Assembly: GCA_958450865.1 (NCBI GenBank)
Contig: CAUDNY010000004.1
Location: 62,001-126,000 of the forward strand
Direction of reading: 5' to 3'
Length of the DNA: 64,000 nt
Origin: an uncultured Collinsella sp.
GTDB lineage: Bacteria; Actinomycetota; Coriobacteriia; Coriobacteriales; Coriobacteriaceae
The notes beneath the pieces are model-generated. The model was not told the origin of the DNA. It did no database searches and saw only the letters and a program-made list of their open reading frames with translations. Positions 51,301 to 58,320 of the stretch are shown in pieces; the stretch's first letter is position 1, and the number at the start of each line of letters is the position of its first letter. Position numbers and translations under genes: made by a program.

Positions 51301-53084
51301 GCTCGATGAAGGGGCTCGGCAAGAGCATCCTCTTCAATGGTGCCGACGGAAGGTTTCCCCGGGGCACCCAGCTTACGCTCATCGATGCGAACGTTGACGG
51401 CAAGGCCGGTGGCAGAGAGTATCACTATACGGTGGGCGAAGGCGGAGCAACGAGCGTTTCCCTGAGCGGAAACGACGGCTTTAAGGATTCTGCGGGCAAT
51501 CCATATCAGGAGCGATGGCTGAGCGAGATTTTGGATGTGTCGGCCACGCAGGAGGGCACCGGCACATGGGTTGCGTGTGAAAACGAGGCAGAGGCGACCG
51601 CTAAGGCGAAGATCGGAGACAAGTGGACGCTGTTTAAGGTTGCGGGCGCTAACGTTCCCAGCAACAAGCGCTATACGCTAAAGGTACCTAAGGAGAAGGA
51701 TACCGGCAGAGAGAAGCGTGCATCGGAGAGCGTCTACCTAGTTGTCAACGTGCCTAAGTCGGGCGACGGCGGGACGCAAGCTAGTATCAACGGTTTTACG
51801 GCTTCGTCTATTGACTCGAATTCTTCGGGTGTCCGCATATCTTGGAATTTGCATCACGTCTTGCGCACCGGTGGCGAAGATAATCAAAACAGTACGGCAT
51901 CGACATACAGCATCTTGTCCAATTATGAGCAGAGTGTAGTCGACAATATAAATGCGGCGCGCATTCCGGTTTCGAAGTCGGAGGACGGTGCCGCCTACGT
52001 GCTTTCTCTTGACGTCAAAGATACGGTTACGTTTAGCCCGAGCCAATACTATACAGAGAGTGACCATCTGTTCTATCAGCTCGATACATCGCTGTGTCGC
52101 TATGGCGCCAACAACAACCTAATGGGAGTAAGTAGTTTCCCGAGCGGAACCTCGGCAATTGCGAAGTTTTATGTTGCCATCGGCGGTCAGAACTACAGGT
52201 GGAATGGCGGCGATTGGGAGCCGTGTGACGCTTCGACGCCTGCGTTCACGCAGACCGTGACGGATACAGGCGATGATTCGCTGAAGCTCAAGCTCGATTA
52301 TGACCTCGCCGGAATCCGCAAGATCGCAACGGACGGATCCTTTACCGTGAGTACGGTGGTGGAAAAGATTCGCCTTACGCCGGACGGCTGCAACAAGGTT
52401 ATCTCCCTGTCCAAGCAGTCTGGCGAGGACGCCTGTACCAAGATGTCCTATACTGCCAAGCTTTCGACGCGTAAGGAAGGCCTTAGTACCTCGAGCCTGA
52501 CGCAGACGAAGCCCGGTAACGTCGGGTACTATCGCATGGACACGGGTGATACGACCATTACGCTTTCTGCGCCAGATAAGTCGCAGCTTGGTATTAACGT
52601 GGACGACCTACGTCCGATCGCGAATGGCACGATTGGTCTGGGTGCCACGTATGAACTGGGTGGGCTCAACAACGCCACCGAGACAATCAAGAATGCCGAT
52701 TCAGTTGTGTACACGCTCACGCTGCAACGCCGCAGCGGGACAAATGGCTCGTATGAGAATGTGACGGGCAAAATCTCCGAGTACGTGACAGTGACGGAGA
52801 GTAAACTTGCTACGGTCAACGCCGCTGGCAGTGCGATCACCTTCACTGACTCGACGAAGGAGAATGGCAAGTTCCGAACACAGAACGGCGACACCACGTT
52901 TAACCTGCCCTTTACCGTTAAGGTCAACACGCAGGCTGAACAGCGTGAGCAGTTCTACGCGAACTATCGTCTGGTGATGACGGCGAGCCTAGTCACGGGC
53001 AGCACGGCGAGTGCAACGCCTCAATCGCCCGACTATGTGACCTACACGCTCACGAGGGTGAACCTCAACGGCATCGATCACTAG
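42345..53084 (+). CDS. Giant surface protein with GLUG-like repeats (3,579 residues)
   Basis: The largest gene of the window. An N-terminal signal peptide (about 1-30) contains L-Q-A-C, which could be an unusual lipobox. An acidic Asp/Ala/Ser/Gly stretch follows (about 35-135). The main body (about 300-2700) carries some thirty short copies of a motif like G-G-L-I-G or G-G-V-V-G-Y, similar to GLUG repeats of secreted adhesins and proteases. The last 800 residues are beta-rich, Ig-like in look. There is no LPxTG-type C-terminus and no final membrane helix; it ends N-L-N-G-I-D-H. It probably forms a long extracellular filament or adhesin. Ribosome site AGAGG lies about ten bases before the ATG; it is the last gene of the locus. 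Confidence 0.85.
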   Translation: MRTAKRIFAEFMMVVMVLQACSPTVAAVAAGWQNISNETAAASAKALDTAESGETNGDAANGSGASDAGAAGDSAQDSSVKGDTATGDAVDSATGSDSTGDQAEGDDAAGDAAADDAEQDADAAVSEDAEAQADASITNLDELVELLEANGAESIVLKDDRSGIRSLDVKSSEVFTVLSNADASLYYDAQIKSIITGDAKLTETAKNGAKNDMSFQGFGSDEHPFEGRIYRSLNGVDSPVELTANRTVFNNLKLTDQNNTVKIKWVGATTYSAPMIASKVSGAENSEESKALIASVDIADPVNADVKDTTSALTAPLLGTTTGNLTANVTYSLTPTCSRKNLNANATGNIGLIANTVENGTLTLESVTFPNDLASGGTVETSSGNAGLLVGEVKDGATLSIGTLTNVPTATVQSTNGSAGGVVGLVGLSTGAMVNVTKVLDLQALTVKGTTASGGFIGKATVLALGADNKQIRCPLNIGDENSACSGGVIGDVSFAQGFTVKPNMFDLGNLVTLGASQRAGALFGMADISNGDIVVQGGTYKSKLALPEDVSVNGSYGGLVGKVFATKTDDDGALRAFVVQKDADKKTCSIEFELAGKLSDTGGVVGYVGDNADSNSQPVAVVLDGVTVTCKGVASARTDAGKFGGAVGVIDTRSVLDVRDFALTSDNAIGGAANNRAAGIAGSARNAVIKFSGITNLSGASFAENATTGQLVYENNNALIFAAGDGSNGNVTDEDATGWTYRRSNKASKTDDIATYGEVIRLGDKFITLDPSTHKLTLPASLALTNGAYALTTAEDFAKLAITWQTNGYYSMVEGVAENNLNGLQSSTITVNNTIDLKGTGLTGFTQDRADDSQVFSGTLNGGGTNGNGTINLAVGEPYGKRGEAVLDGNDTSNGNGKIYRHGRLGLFAAVNGATISNVTIAGSMKFDNGSAIDAGSLAGAIVGNLSLSSVTCKTNIACDDTFANDVNIGGIAGSVSAAATVTFKGNSKAQTTITAAGSLNGNSRIGGAIGYVSDCASIFNVTGLEVAGSIETGDCAGGKIAQVGGLIGCIAQSTYNAGTIANSADKYVNISGLSFNSFKMNVGRNGDALNGAGGLLGYSWGNAIVTIGDAAANTSGSTYALKTTNNTTVAASDSTEVGGLVYAASGHWIINNYAIDLSGTTINAGAAQTLGVLVCRGCKVDNKTTYGVENYIGLYLEDRACWETAYRVPSGEGAIVAPGVTSFDEWVGSGVKPSKGSKLMDAGCNAVVSLHTRNDKLDMDGDATNGNSYQNRSTFGQSHKTNGNTRYFYNLDKAYDRCEGGFSGGQINTADKLLLWSAFCYAPAGIRSTIVPNGTTGLDGSITITGTIDLAGYSYYPTQPIGEVTVNNAAITFYYSKIKAEQNGNKLNSDATQHENMHCGLFRTVANGDLTVSNVTLGGTVGPVINDGKSSTDAIGAGGSSSGALVCRYVCGSSDGSGTKIRKISIDDLTLNNLIVDGANSATDANAYMPLLINEMQKYVSLNAKNIKTTGYTSGTKAATSLFGKLGVGSEADQVTAKFERISLPSQKNNTIFTHASLLESFGYGSTSTGSADYTFTKADADAAMVTYGSEIDAKGKEYSGKQLWYYDEATYDTPNGLVKAGDKPANVDAPVFGDYLPYVYKGKATEDGVQYHEIKVNQRIPKLVEGCGTYGDPYAVKDAAEMNAIANYINNQTALDGWEVTIVVDQSTLCNRRRNNSNDNEITYVYKQANDAGEKWEKRTGDNATDHSATLSDDMMHRYIQSAYYSIEPTEGNTITLDGASFGGFGNRANPFRGVIVGNFGSDNKNATIKIENNKGSLRGLISYSYGSVVRSLNINYVNAQATITYSAKDSDGVPTAFFGGVIGCILGGDNIIDGVVVNNPNNGSTTYRFTVTGSSHLVPIGGYVGAIAGGGVIFRNTGDSWRGGTKEKFKPVAEGGANYGLYDNPYVGRVIDGYAFSEGCARTVDNGDANYKINELTKKGTSCVTTTGTDNKYLGTNAEAPVTMVENAQGLLVLSAIISSGAGAGAAHTNYSNNGVFRGSKAYWGSDSQDPAICGYLFGNKEYGKVRNASYANVGKPESAAGDFEIAKNDDQKAPGKQGWHGPLDHDDNVNSPYLVASYAADYQTGYVCASKSIGMSLEFKQGDTYDMTDYGTGYVGLNGRYYSNACNSNEAATDRDRITPHVATIDGNGATITVGTKGAAYGVVEYADDDYKVSGVGGLFSTVMFTSSYVAPSVTANDGAQVKDLTFSNCNVALTYIDTNGEAKPGEAPNDLTGAGLLAGATANYDDGTCGIYCNVQMKNCTVSGAKSVGGLLGSSGRARRTTREDRTYMVEFSDGWGPAYLYDCSYTGLNVTGEKNVGGYVGTVASACGVWTTAGTGVSEKTVAANSTITATGTTPYVGGVLGYAKSSDISVNTNVGTTEAVSSSSTAVISGVNVLATGENTDTCMGAGGVLGSAYSGVISMSNVRIDGGDGSKNALIGDETGKNTTIRNAGGLIGEVTTSIYRSNVYWFEGCSVENIDVAGTNQCSGGLIGYFYSNDGITCNNIAIESATIKGSWSGGLLGAIHNGSDVINVTNTRVSNTTFSGRSNGGIAGDGRGQFHLVNVLMDSNSYNAGKTQGVLLGEVDTGDGKYSLSAAGVEVKPGSGKTTSDLPPMVYTTNTAAVNRKTYIAFGDYNGTAAAPNENKTLYGAGDTATTATSPYVTTRPVSTLAVRAFDGDTTDRYLFGDGAAIDAAAAIQSEVIQSKAGTSFPGRYTYTNIGGINDNGAYQNTSSYNAKSVASMFNVNNDASGSKVATDFPVLVISGTDNTTVKSYLNIITNGGFSDACRLNNENGTNPHVTAKAEVFQLKNGVFVKDKEASNNPTLRVVNNGKNNMSFSPSSDWDNGKGRFTLLTVTFTEAGQSYNVQVPIIVKRKLEIDFTATYDYGTKFKEKDYANLGKDAHVLTSFGEPMTGLLTWTYNSANGKEVDFGWDSYMAAGGSMKGLGKSILFNGADGRFPRGTQLTLIDANVDGKAGGREYHYTVGEGGATSVSLSGNDGFKDSAGNPYQERWLSEILDVSATQEGTGTWVACENEAEATAKAKIGDKWTLFKVAGANVPSNKRYTLKVPKEKDTGREKRASESVYLVVNVPKSGDGGTQASINGFTASSIDSNSSGVRISWNLHHVLRTGGEDNQNSTASTYSILSNYEQSVVDNINAARIPVSKSEDGAAYVLSLDVKDTVTFSPSQYYTESDHLFYQLDTSLCRYGANNNLMGVSSFPSGTSAIAKFYVAIGGQNYRWNGGDWEPCDASTPAFTQTVTDTGDDSLKLKLDYDLAGIRKIATDGSFTVSTVVEKIRLTPDGCNKVISLSKQSGEDACTKMSYTAKLSTRKEGLSTSSLTQTKPGNVGYYRMDTGDTTITLSAPDKSQLGINVDDLRPIANGTIGLGATYELGGLNNATETIKNADSVVYTLTLQRRSGTNGSYENVTGKISEYVTVTESKLATVNAAGSAITFTDSTKENGKFRTQNGDTTFNLPFTVKVNTQAEQREQFYANYRLVMTASLVTGSTASATPQSPDYVTYTLTRVNLNGIDH

Positions 53085-53106
53085 TTCCGAAGCCAACTAG
53101 CTTCGC

Positions 53107-53142
53107 AAAGGGGGCGGCAACCACCCGGTTGCCGCCCCCTTT
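53107..53142 (+). terminator. Terminator after the giant surface gene
   Basis: AAAGGGGGCGGCAACC (53107-53122) and GGTTGCCGCCCCCTTT (53127-53142) pair exactly around four bases, followed by CTTGCTCG. The T-run is short. Confidence 0.75.
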
Positions 53143-53170
53143 CTTGCTCGCGCGGCCTGCCGTTGCTTCG

Positions 53171-53245
53171 GCTTCCCACCAAACTTTCCAACTTTCCACT
53201 TAACTTACCATCTAAGGTGGAAAGCTGGAAAGTTTGGTGGGAAGC
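53171..53245. repeat. 29-bp inverted repeat (one mismatch)
   Basis: Arms 53171-53199 and 53217-53245, containing CCCACCAAACTTTCCA. The inner 17 bases are unrelated. It lies between the giant gene and the HTH gene; no T-run. Confidence 0.7.
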
Positions 53246-53460
53246 TGTCGCGCCATTGCGGGCGGGTAGGGGGGTCAATAATTGCGTAGGCCATACCAAG
53301 CGAAACAAAAAGATGCCAATCTGGTTGGTAAAACACCGTCAATAAGCCGCGAGCTAACTAGCTGCGTAAATAAAACCTAAAGAACTGTTGCAAATTAATG
53401 GCAAATGCCCAGATGCCACCGTTGCAATTTTCAATTAACTGCTACGCGCAAACAGCAAAA

Positions 53461-53469
53461 TGCTACTAT
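53461..53469 (+). promoter_or_regulatory. Probable extended -10 box of the HTH gene
   Basis: TG-C-TACTAT, 45 bp before the GTG start; no good -35 box. Confidence 0.4.
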
Positions 53470-53513
53470 CTAACATGCACGTAAGAAAGCAGATTAACGG
53501 TTAAGGCTAAGAA

Positions 53514-53918
53514 GTGGCAGGTATGTCGGAAGCAACTAGGACTCGCACGCATGCGCCTGAGATTAGGCAGCGCGCCGTCGAGATCCTCCAAGAGGGGGTC
53601 GGTCATCGCGCCCTTGCCGCGGAGCTTGGCATTCCCCAGGCCACGGCTCGTCAGTGGGCCCGCGCGTATGCCGTGGGCGGTGCCGACGCCGTTCTCAACG
53701 CCGGTTCGCATCATCACACCTATTCGTTCGAAGTTAAGCTCGCCGTGGTTAAGGATCGCTTGGAAAACGGCCTGACGGTTCGCGAGGCCATGATCAAGCA
53801 CAAGATTCCCAGCGAGTCTTCAGTCAAGGCTTGGTGCCGCCAGTATCGCGAGAGCGGTGAGTCCGCACTGGTTGATAAGCCGCGCGGACGCAAGCCGCGC
53901 GTTAAAAAGGTGGAATAG
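53514..53918 (+). CDS. Small helix-turn-helix protein (transposase-orfA-like HTH)
   Basis: A 134-residue basic protein with two HTH-like units: E-I-R-Q-R-A-V-E-I-L then A-A-E-L-G-I-P-Q-A-T-A-R-Q-W (about 16-48), and V-R-E-A-M-I-K-H-K-I-P then S-S-V-K-A-W (about 88-108). It ends in a K-P-R-G-R-K-P-R-V-K-K tail. This layout is like the DNA-binding first ORF of some insertion sequences, but no transposase ORF, inverted repeats or target duplication is nearby, so a regulator or nucleoid protein is also possible. The GTG at 53514 follows AAGG; an ATG at 53523 is an alternative. A terminator follows. Confidence 0.75.
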   Translation: MAGMSEATRTRTHAPEIRQRAVEILQEGVGHRALAAELGIPQATARQWARAYAVGGADAVLNAGSHHHTYSFEVKLAVVKDRLENGLTVREAMIKHKIPSESSVKAWCRQYRESGESALVDKPRGRKPRVKKVE

Positions 53919-53930
53919 CAAACGGGATGG

Positions 53931-53953
53931 TGCGCCCACAGGGGCGCATTTTT
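53931..53953 (+). terminator. Terminator of the HTH gene
   Basis: TGCGCCC (53931-53937) pairs with GGGCGCA (53942-53948) followed by a T5 run. Confidence 0.8.
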
Positions 53954-54098
53954 CTTGCCGCCCCTCTGCTCTAATGCGGGCGTGCCCTTACCCCGTACGC
54001 CTAAAACTCCCCAGTTGACCGAAAACCTGCCGCCGCTACTCCTCAATTGAGCTATAACGTTAAACAATTGCAGCGTTTTTGCATGGGGGAGCGATGGT

Positions 54099-56981
54099 AT
54101 GACGCTACTGTATTTCCTTACCCTGTTTCCGCTGGTACCGGCGCTGGGCATGCTGCTCGCGCGCGGTGACCGCGCCCGCGATGCGGTGGGGCTCATAGGT
54201 TCCGGCATTATTATGGCGGTGACAGTTGTAGTCGCCGTCATGTTTTTTGGCACGGGTCCGCAGAGCTTTGAGGTTGCCCCCGGCACCTCGCATGTGCTCT
54301 CGATCATCAGCTCCGCCATCGCTGTCATCCTGTGCGCTGTCATCCTGTACAACGCGTACAAATATAGGAACGCGCTCACCACGGTGTTCGGCATAGTCCA
54401 GCTGGTGGGCTCGCTCGCCTTTGCGACCATGACGCTGCCCGCGACCGAAGCCGTCACCGCAACCCCGCTCTACTTGGACTACATGAGTGTGATCATGGTC
54501 CTCGCCGTCGGCATCGTCGGCAGCCTAATCTGCGTGTATGCCCTGGGCTACATGAAGGACTTCCAGGCTCATGACGAGCACGAGGCTGCGCTGCGCGGGC
54601 AGACCGCGCCCGACCGTCGCCCGCAGTTCCTGGCGCTTATGTTCCTGTTCCTCTCGGCCATGTTCGTCATCGTGACGAGCGATAACCTGGAGTGGCTGTT
54701 CTGCGGCTGGGAAATCACCACCGTGTGTTCGTTCCTTATGATTGGCTACACGCGTACGCCCGAGGCCATCAAGAACGCCTTTACCCAAATCATCCTCAAC
54801 ATGCTGGGCGGCATCGCGTTTTTGGCCGGACTCATGTACCTGCACGTTAACGGCATGCCGCTGACCATCTCGGGCATGATCGAGCTTTCCGGCACCGGAA
54901 CCGCGCAGTCCGCGCTGCTGGTGATGCCGGTCATCCTGTTGTCGCTCGCCGCACTCACCAAGGCCGCACAGATGCCGTTCCACACTTGGCTGTTGGGTGC
55001 CATGGTTGCACCCACTCCCACGAGCGCCCTGCTGCACTCGTCAACCATGGTCAAAGCCGGCGTGTTTCTGATGGTCAAGCTGAGCCCACTCTATGCCATC
55101 TATCCCGTGACGGGCTTTATGGTCACGAGTGTTGGTGCCATCACGTTTTTGCTCGCTGCCCTTATGGCCATCTCGCAGAGCAACGCCAAACGCGTGCTTG
55201 CGTACTCCACTATTTCCAACTTGGGCCTTATCAGCGCCTGCTTGGGTGTCGGCGCGCCCGAGGCCGTATGGGCGGCCATCTTCCTGATCCTGTTCCATAC
55301 GGTGGCCAAGTCGCTGCTGTTCCTGTGCGTGGGCACGGCCGAGCATCATATCGGCAGCCGCAATATCGAGGACATGGACGGTATGTTCAGCCGCATGCCG
55401 CACCTGACGCGCCTGATGATGCTGGGCATCATGGGCATGTTTGTGGCGCCGTTTGGCATGCTCGTGTCCAAGTGGGGCGCCCTGGTGGCGTTTGCACAGA
55501 CTGGCAACGTGCTCATGATCATGGTGCTTGCCTTTGGCTCGGCCGCGACGTTCTTCTTCTGGGGCAAGTGGCTTGCCAAGCTTTCGGGCGTCGACCCCAC
55601 GGCTCAAAACGTTGAGGTCAATGTCCATAAGACCGAATGGATGGCGCTCAACACCATCGCCGCGCTGCTGATTCTGTGCTGCGTGGCGTTCCCGGTTATC
55701 TCGAGCGGTCTGGTGTCGCCTTACTTGGCCATGGTGTTTGGCCGCGTGCCGTACGTTATTGGCAAGGACTCCATGTATCTGATGGTGGTTATCGTGGCTT
55801 TTATCGCCGTGGTGCTGCTGACTTCATTCCGCGTGAGCAACAAACCGCACGTAAACGTATATCTTTCGGGTGTGGGAACCGACAATTACCGCCATTTCCG
55901 CGGCTCGATGGGACGCGAGGTGAAGGCCGAAAAGCGCAATTGGTACTCGGAGGACGCCCTTGGCGAGAAGCGTATCGGCCCCGCGGGTAGCGTCGTGTGC
56001 TGCAGCATTATCTTGTTTGCGCTGCTGTGTTGCGCGTGGATTGGGCCCGAGCGGCTTGCCATGAGCGCGCCCTCGGTGCTGCGCGGTAAATATTTCGAAG
56101 GCTCGGGCGTCGTGGGCATTTTTATTGGTACCGTGGCGTTTGCCCTGTTGGCGCCGCTTGTGGGCGGCCTGATCGACGGCATTGACCGCAAGCTGTCCGC
56201 CCGCATGCAGGGCCGCGTGGGCCCGCGCCTGCTGCAACCGTTCTACGACGTTGCCAAGCTGCTGCGCAAGGCCCCCGCCAGCGTAAACACCATGGACGAT
56301 ACCTACATGGCGTGCGCGCTCATCTTTACCGTCGTGGGCGGCGGCATCTTTGTGTCGGGCTCTAACACGCTGCTGTGCGCTTTTATGGTGACGCTCGCCG
56401 CGATCTTTGTGGTGCTGGCGTCCGCCTCGACGCAAAGCCCGTTTGCCCAGGTCGGCGCCGACCGCGAGCTGCTGCAAGTCATGAGCTACGAGCCCGCCGT
56501 TCTGCTGATGAGCGTGGGCCTGTACCTTGCCACCGACAGCTTCGATTCCATCGCCGTGACGGGGCGGTCGGCCCCCATCATCGTGTACAGCGCGCCCATT
56601 TTCCTCGCGCTGCTCGCGGTGCTTACCATCAAGCTGCGCAAGTCGCCGTTTGACCTTTCATACTCGCATCACGCGCATCAGGAGATTGTCCAGGGCGTCG
56701 CCACCGAGATGAGCGGCGGCACGCTGGCCAAGATGACCCTTATGCACTGGTGCGAGACCGTGCTGTTTTTGATGTGGGTGGGCATGTTCTTTGTCTGGGA
56801 CAACCCGGTGAGCTGGCTGGTCGCCCTGGTCGTGATGGCTGCGACGTACTTTGTCGAGGTGCTGATTGACAACACCTTCGCGCGCAGCACCTGGCGCAGC
56901 TGCTTTAAGCTTGGCTGGGGCGTGGCGCTGGTGTTTGGCCTGCTCAACCTCATGCCCATCCTTGTCGACGTGTTTATTTAG
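54099..56981 (+). CDS. Fused EchA-EchB-like membrane subunit of a group 4 NiFe hydrogenase
   Basis: A 960-residue membrane protein made of two units normally encoded apart. Residues about 1-610 form an antiporter-like EchA/HyfB/NuoL subunit: the L-F-C-G-W-E-I segment (near 205), K-A-A-Q-M-P-F-H-T-W and P-T-P-T-S-A-L-L-H-S-S with the Lys and His of the proton path, and about 14 spans. Residues about 630-960 form an EchB/NuoH subunit: I-D-R-K-L-S-A-R-M-Q-G-R-V-G-P (near 690-705) and S-P-F-D-L (near 850). Together they translocate ions while ferredoxin drives hydrogen production, or the reverse. The ATG at 54099 lies eight bases after GGGGGAG. The remaining subunits follow on the same strand. 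Confidence 0.88.
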   Translation: MTLLYFLTLFPLVPALGMLLARGDRARDAVGLIGSGIIMAVTVVVAVMFFGTGPQSFEVAPGTSHVLSIISSAIAVILCAVILYNAYKYRNALTTVFGIVQLVGSLAFATMTLPATEAVTATPLYLDYMSVIMVLAVGIVGSLICVYALGYMKDFQAHDEHEAALRGQTAPDRRPQFLALMFLFLSAMFVIVTSDNLEWLFCGWEITTVCSFLMIGYTRTPEAIKNAFTQIILNMLGGIAFLAGLMYLHVNGMPLTISGMIELSGTGTAQSALLVMPVILLSLAALTKAAQMPFHTWLLGAMVAPTPTSALLHSSTMVKAGVFLMVKLSPLYAIYPVTGFMVTSVGAITFLLAALMAISQSNAKRVLAYSTISNLGLISACLGVGAPEAVWAAIFLILFHTVAKSLLFLCVGTAEHHIGSRNIEDMDGMFSRMPHLTRLMMLGIMGMFVAPFGMLVSKWGALVAFAQTGNVLMIMVLAFGSAATFFFWGKWLAKLSGVDPTAQNVEVNVHKTEWMALNTIAALLILCCVAFPVISSGLVSPYLAMVFGRVPYVIGKDSMYLMVVIVAFIAVVLLTSFRVSNKPHVNVYLSGVGTDNYRHFRGSMGREVKAEKRNWYSEDALGEKRIGPAGSVVCCSIILFALLCCAWIGPERLAMSAPSVLRGKYFEGSGVVGIFIGTVAFALLAPLVGGLIDGIDRKLSARMQGRVGPRLLQPFYDVAKLLRKAPASVNTMDDTYMACALIFTVVGGGIFVSGSNTLLCAFMVTLAAIFVVLASASTQSPFAQVGADRELLQVMSYEPAVLLMSVGLYLATDSFDSIAVTGRSAPIIVYSAPIFLALLAVLTIKLRKSPFDLSYSHHAHQEIVQGVATEMSGGTLAKMTLMHWCETVLFLMWVGMFFVWDNPVSWLVALVVMAATYFVEVLIDNTFARSTWRSCFKLGWGVALVFGLLNLMPILVDVFI

Positions 56982-56993
56982 GAGGCGGCATCC

Positions 56994-57599
56994 ATGGATC
57001 ATAAAATGTCGCGCTCGCCGTGGGTTATTCATTACGACGGCTCGAGCTGCAACGGATGCGATATCGAGGTGCTTGCTTCGCTCACGCCACTGTTCGATGC
57101 GGAGCGCTTTGGCGTGGTCAACACCGGCAACCCCAAGCATGCGGATATCTTTTTGGTGACGGGGTCGGTCAATGCCCAGAACCTGCCCGTCGTGCGCCAG
57201 ATCTACAACCAGATGCTCGAGCCCAAGTGCGTGGTGGCATGCGGCATTTGCGCGTGCTCGGGCGGCGTATTCCGCGATGCCTACAACGTGATCGGCGGCG
57301 TGGACCGCGCGATTCCCGTGGATGTGTACGCGCCCGGGTGCGCCATTCGTCCCGAAACGGTGATCGATGCCATCGTGGAGGCGTGCGGTATCCTGGACCA
57401 GAAGGAGGCCGTGATGCGCGCCGGCGGCGATCCGCTCACCGTGGGCGGCGCCGCCACCTGGGACGGTGGCGTTGAGCTGGGCGAGGACGGGTTTGTGGCT
57501 GCGGGGGCCGGGACTGACGGTGCCGGTGACGCGCCTGCCGCTGGCGACGCACCTGCTGGGACGCCCGCCGCACCCGCCGCTGCAAAGGAGGCCGAGTAA
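56994..57599 (+). CDS. Ech-type hydrogenase small subunit (EchC/NuoB-like)
   Basis: A 201-residue subunit that carries the 4Fe-4S centre nearest the NiFe site. Cysteines C19 and C22 (S-S-C-N-G-C-D), C86 (G-I-C-A-C-S-G-G) and C116 (A-P-G-C) match the family. Residues about 155-201 are a Gly/Ala/Pro/Asp-rich tail that is not part of the usual subunit. GGAGGCGG precedes the start. Its stop overlaps the next start by one base, so the genes are coupled. Confidence 0.9.
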   Translation: MDHKMSRSPWVIHYDGSSCNGCDIEVLASLTPLFDAERFGVVNTGNPKHADIFLVTGSVNAQNLPVVRQIYNQMLEPKCVVACGICACSGGVFRDAYNVIGGVDRAIPVDVYAPGCAIRPETVIDAIVEACGILDQKEAVMRAGGDPLTVGGAATWDGGVELGEDGFVAAGAGTDGAGDAPAAGDAPAGTPAAPAAAKEAE

Positions 57600-58315
57600 T
57601 GCAAAAGGCTATCTATACCACCGTCGGGATCGACGAGCTCCTGTCGCATGTCCAGGCGCTCAAGGGCGTCGGCGCGCGCTTTGTGCAAATGCACGCCGAG
57701 CGCAATGTCGACGACGGCACGTATCGTCTGGTCTATACGTTTATCAACGTTCATGCTGCTCAGGAGCATATTGCGCAGGACGGCAGCTATGCGATTGAGA
57801 ACCTGGTAGTCGAGGGAATCGACCGGTACCAGGAGATTCCGTCCATCAGCTCGTATTATCCGGCGGTATTCCCGTTTGAAAATGAGGTCCACGACCTATT
57901 CGGTCTTGCCATCACCGATATGCAGGTCGACTTTAAGGGCTTTTTCTACCAGGTCTCGACTGCCGAGCCCATGAGCGTTATCACGCCCGAGGTGAAGGCT
58001 GCGCGAGAGAAAGCCATGAAGGTCCGTGCCGCTGCCGAGGCCAAGGCGCGCAAGGCCGCGGCCGAGAAGGCCGCCGCTGCTGCGGCTGCTGCAGGGGAGG
58101 GCGCTGCCAGCGCCGGCGATGCCGCGGGCGCCGCTGCTCAGCCCGCTGCGGCTGCCGGCTCCGATGCTCGGCACGATGAAGCTGCCGCCAGGGCCGCGCT
58201 CAAGGCTGCCGAGATGGAGGCAAAGCTCGCCGCCATGGATCCCGAGAAAGCGGCCAAGGTCCGCGCGGCGCTTGCCGCCAAGGCCGCCCGCGACAAGCAG
58301 AAAAAGGAGGCGTAA
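57599..58315 (+). CDS. Ech-type hydrogenase EchD/NuoC-like subunit with an Ala-rich tail
   Basis: A 238-residue protein. Residues about 1-128 are the NuoC-like domain, recognised from I-S-S-Y-Y-P-A-V-F-P-F-E-N-E-V-H-D-L-F-G. Residues about 130-238 are Ala/Lys/Glu-rich with helical periodicity, likely a coiled coil or a disordered tail, and are unusual for this family. AAAGGAGG precedes the start. It links the hydrogenase large subunit to the rest in related enzymes. Confidence 0.88.
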   Translation: MQKAIYTTVGIDELLSHVQALKGVGARFVQMHAERNVDDGTYRLVYTFINVHAAQEHIAQDGSYAIENLVVEGIDRYQEIPSISSYYPAVFPFENEVHDLFGLAITDMQVDFKGFFYQVSTAEPMSVITPEVKAAREKAMKVRAAAEAKARKAAAEKAAAAAAAAGEGAASAGDAAGAAAQPAAAAGSDARHDEAAARAALKAAEMEAKLAAMDPEKAAKVRAALAAKAARDKQKKEA

Positions 58316-58320
58316 AGTCC

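Noticed and set aside
53514..53918. A complete insertion sequence
   Set aside because: No transposase catalytic ORF, terminal inverted repeats or target duplication could be found around the HTH gene.
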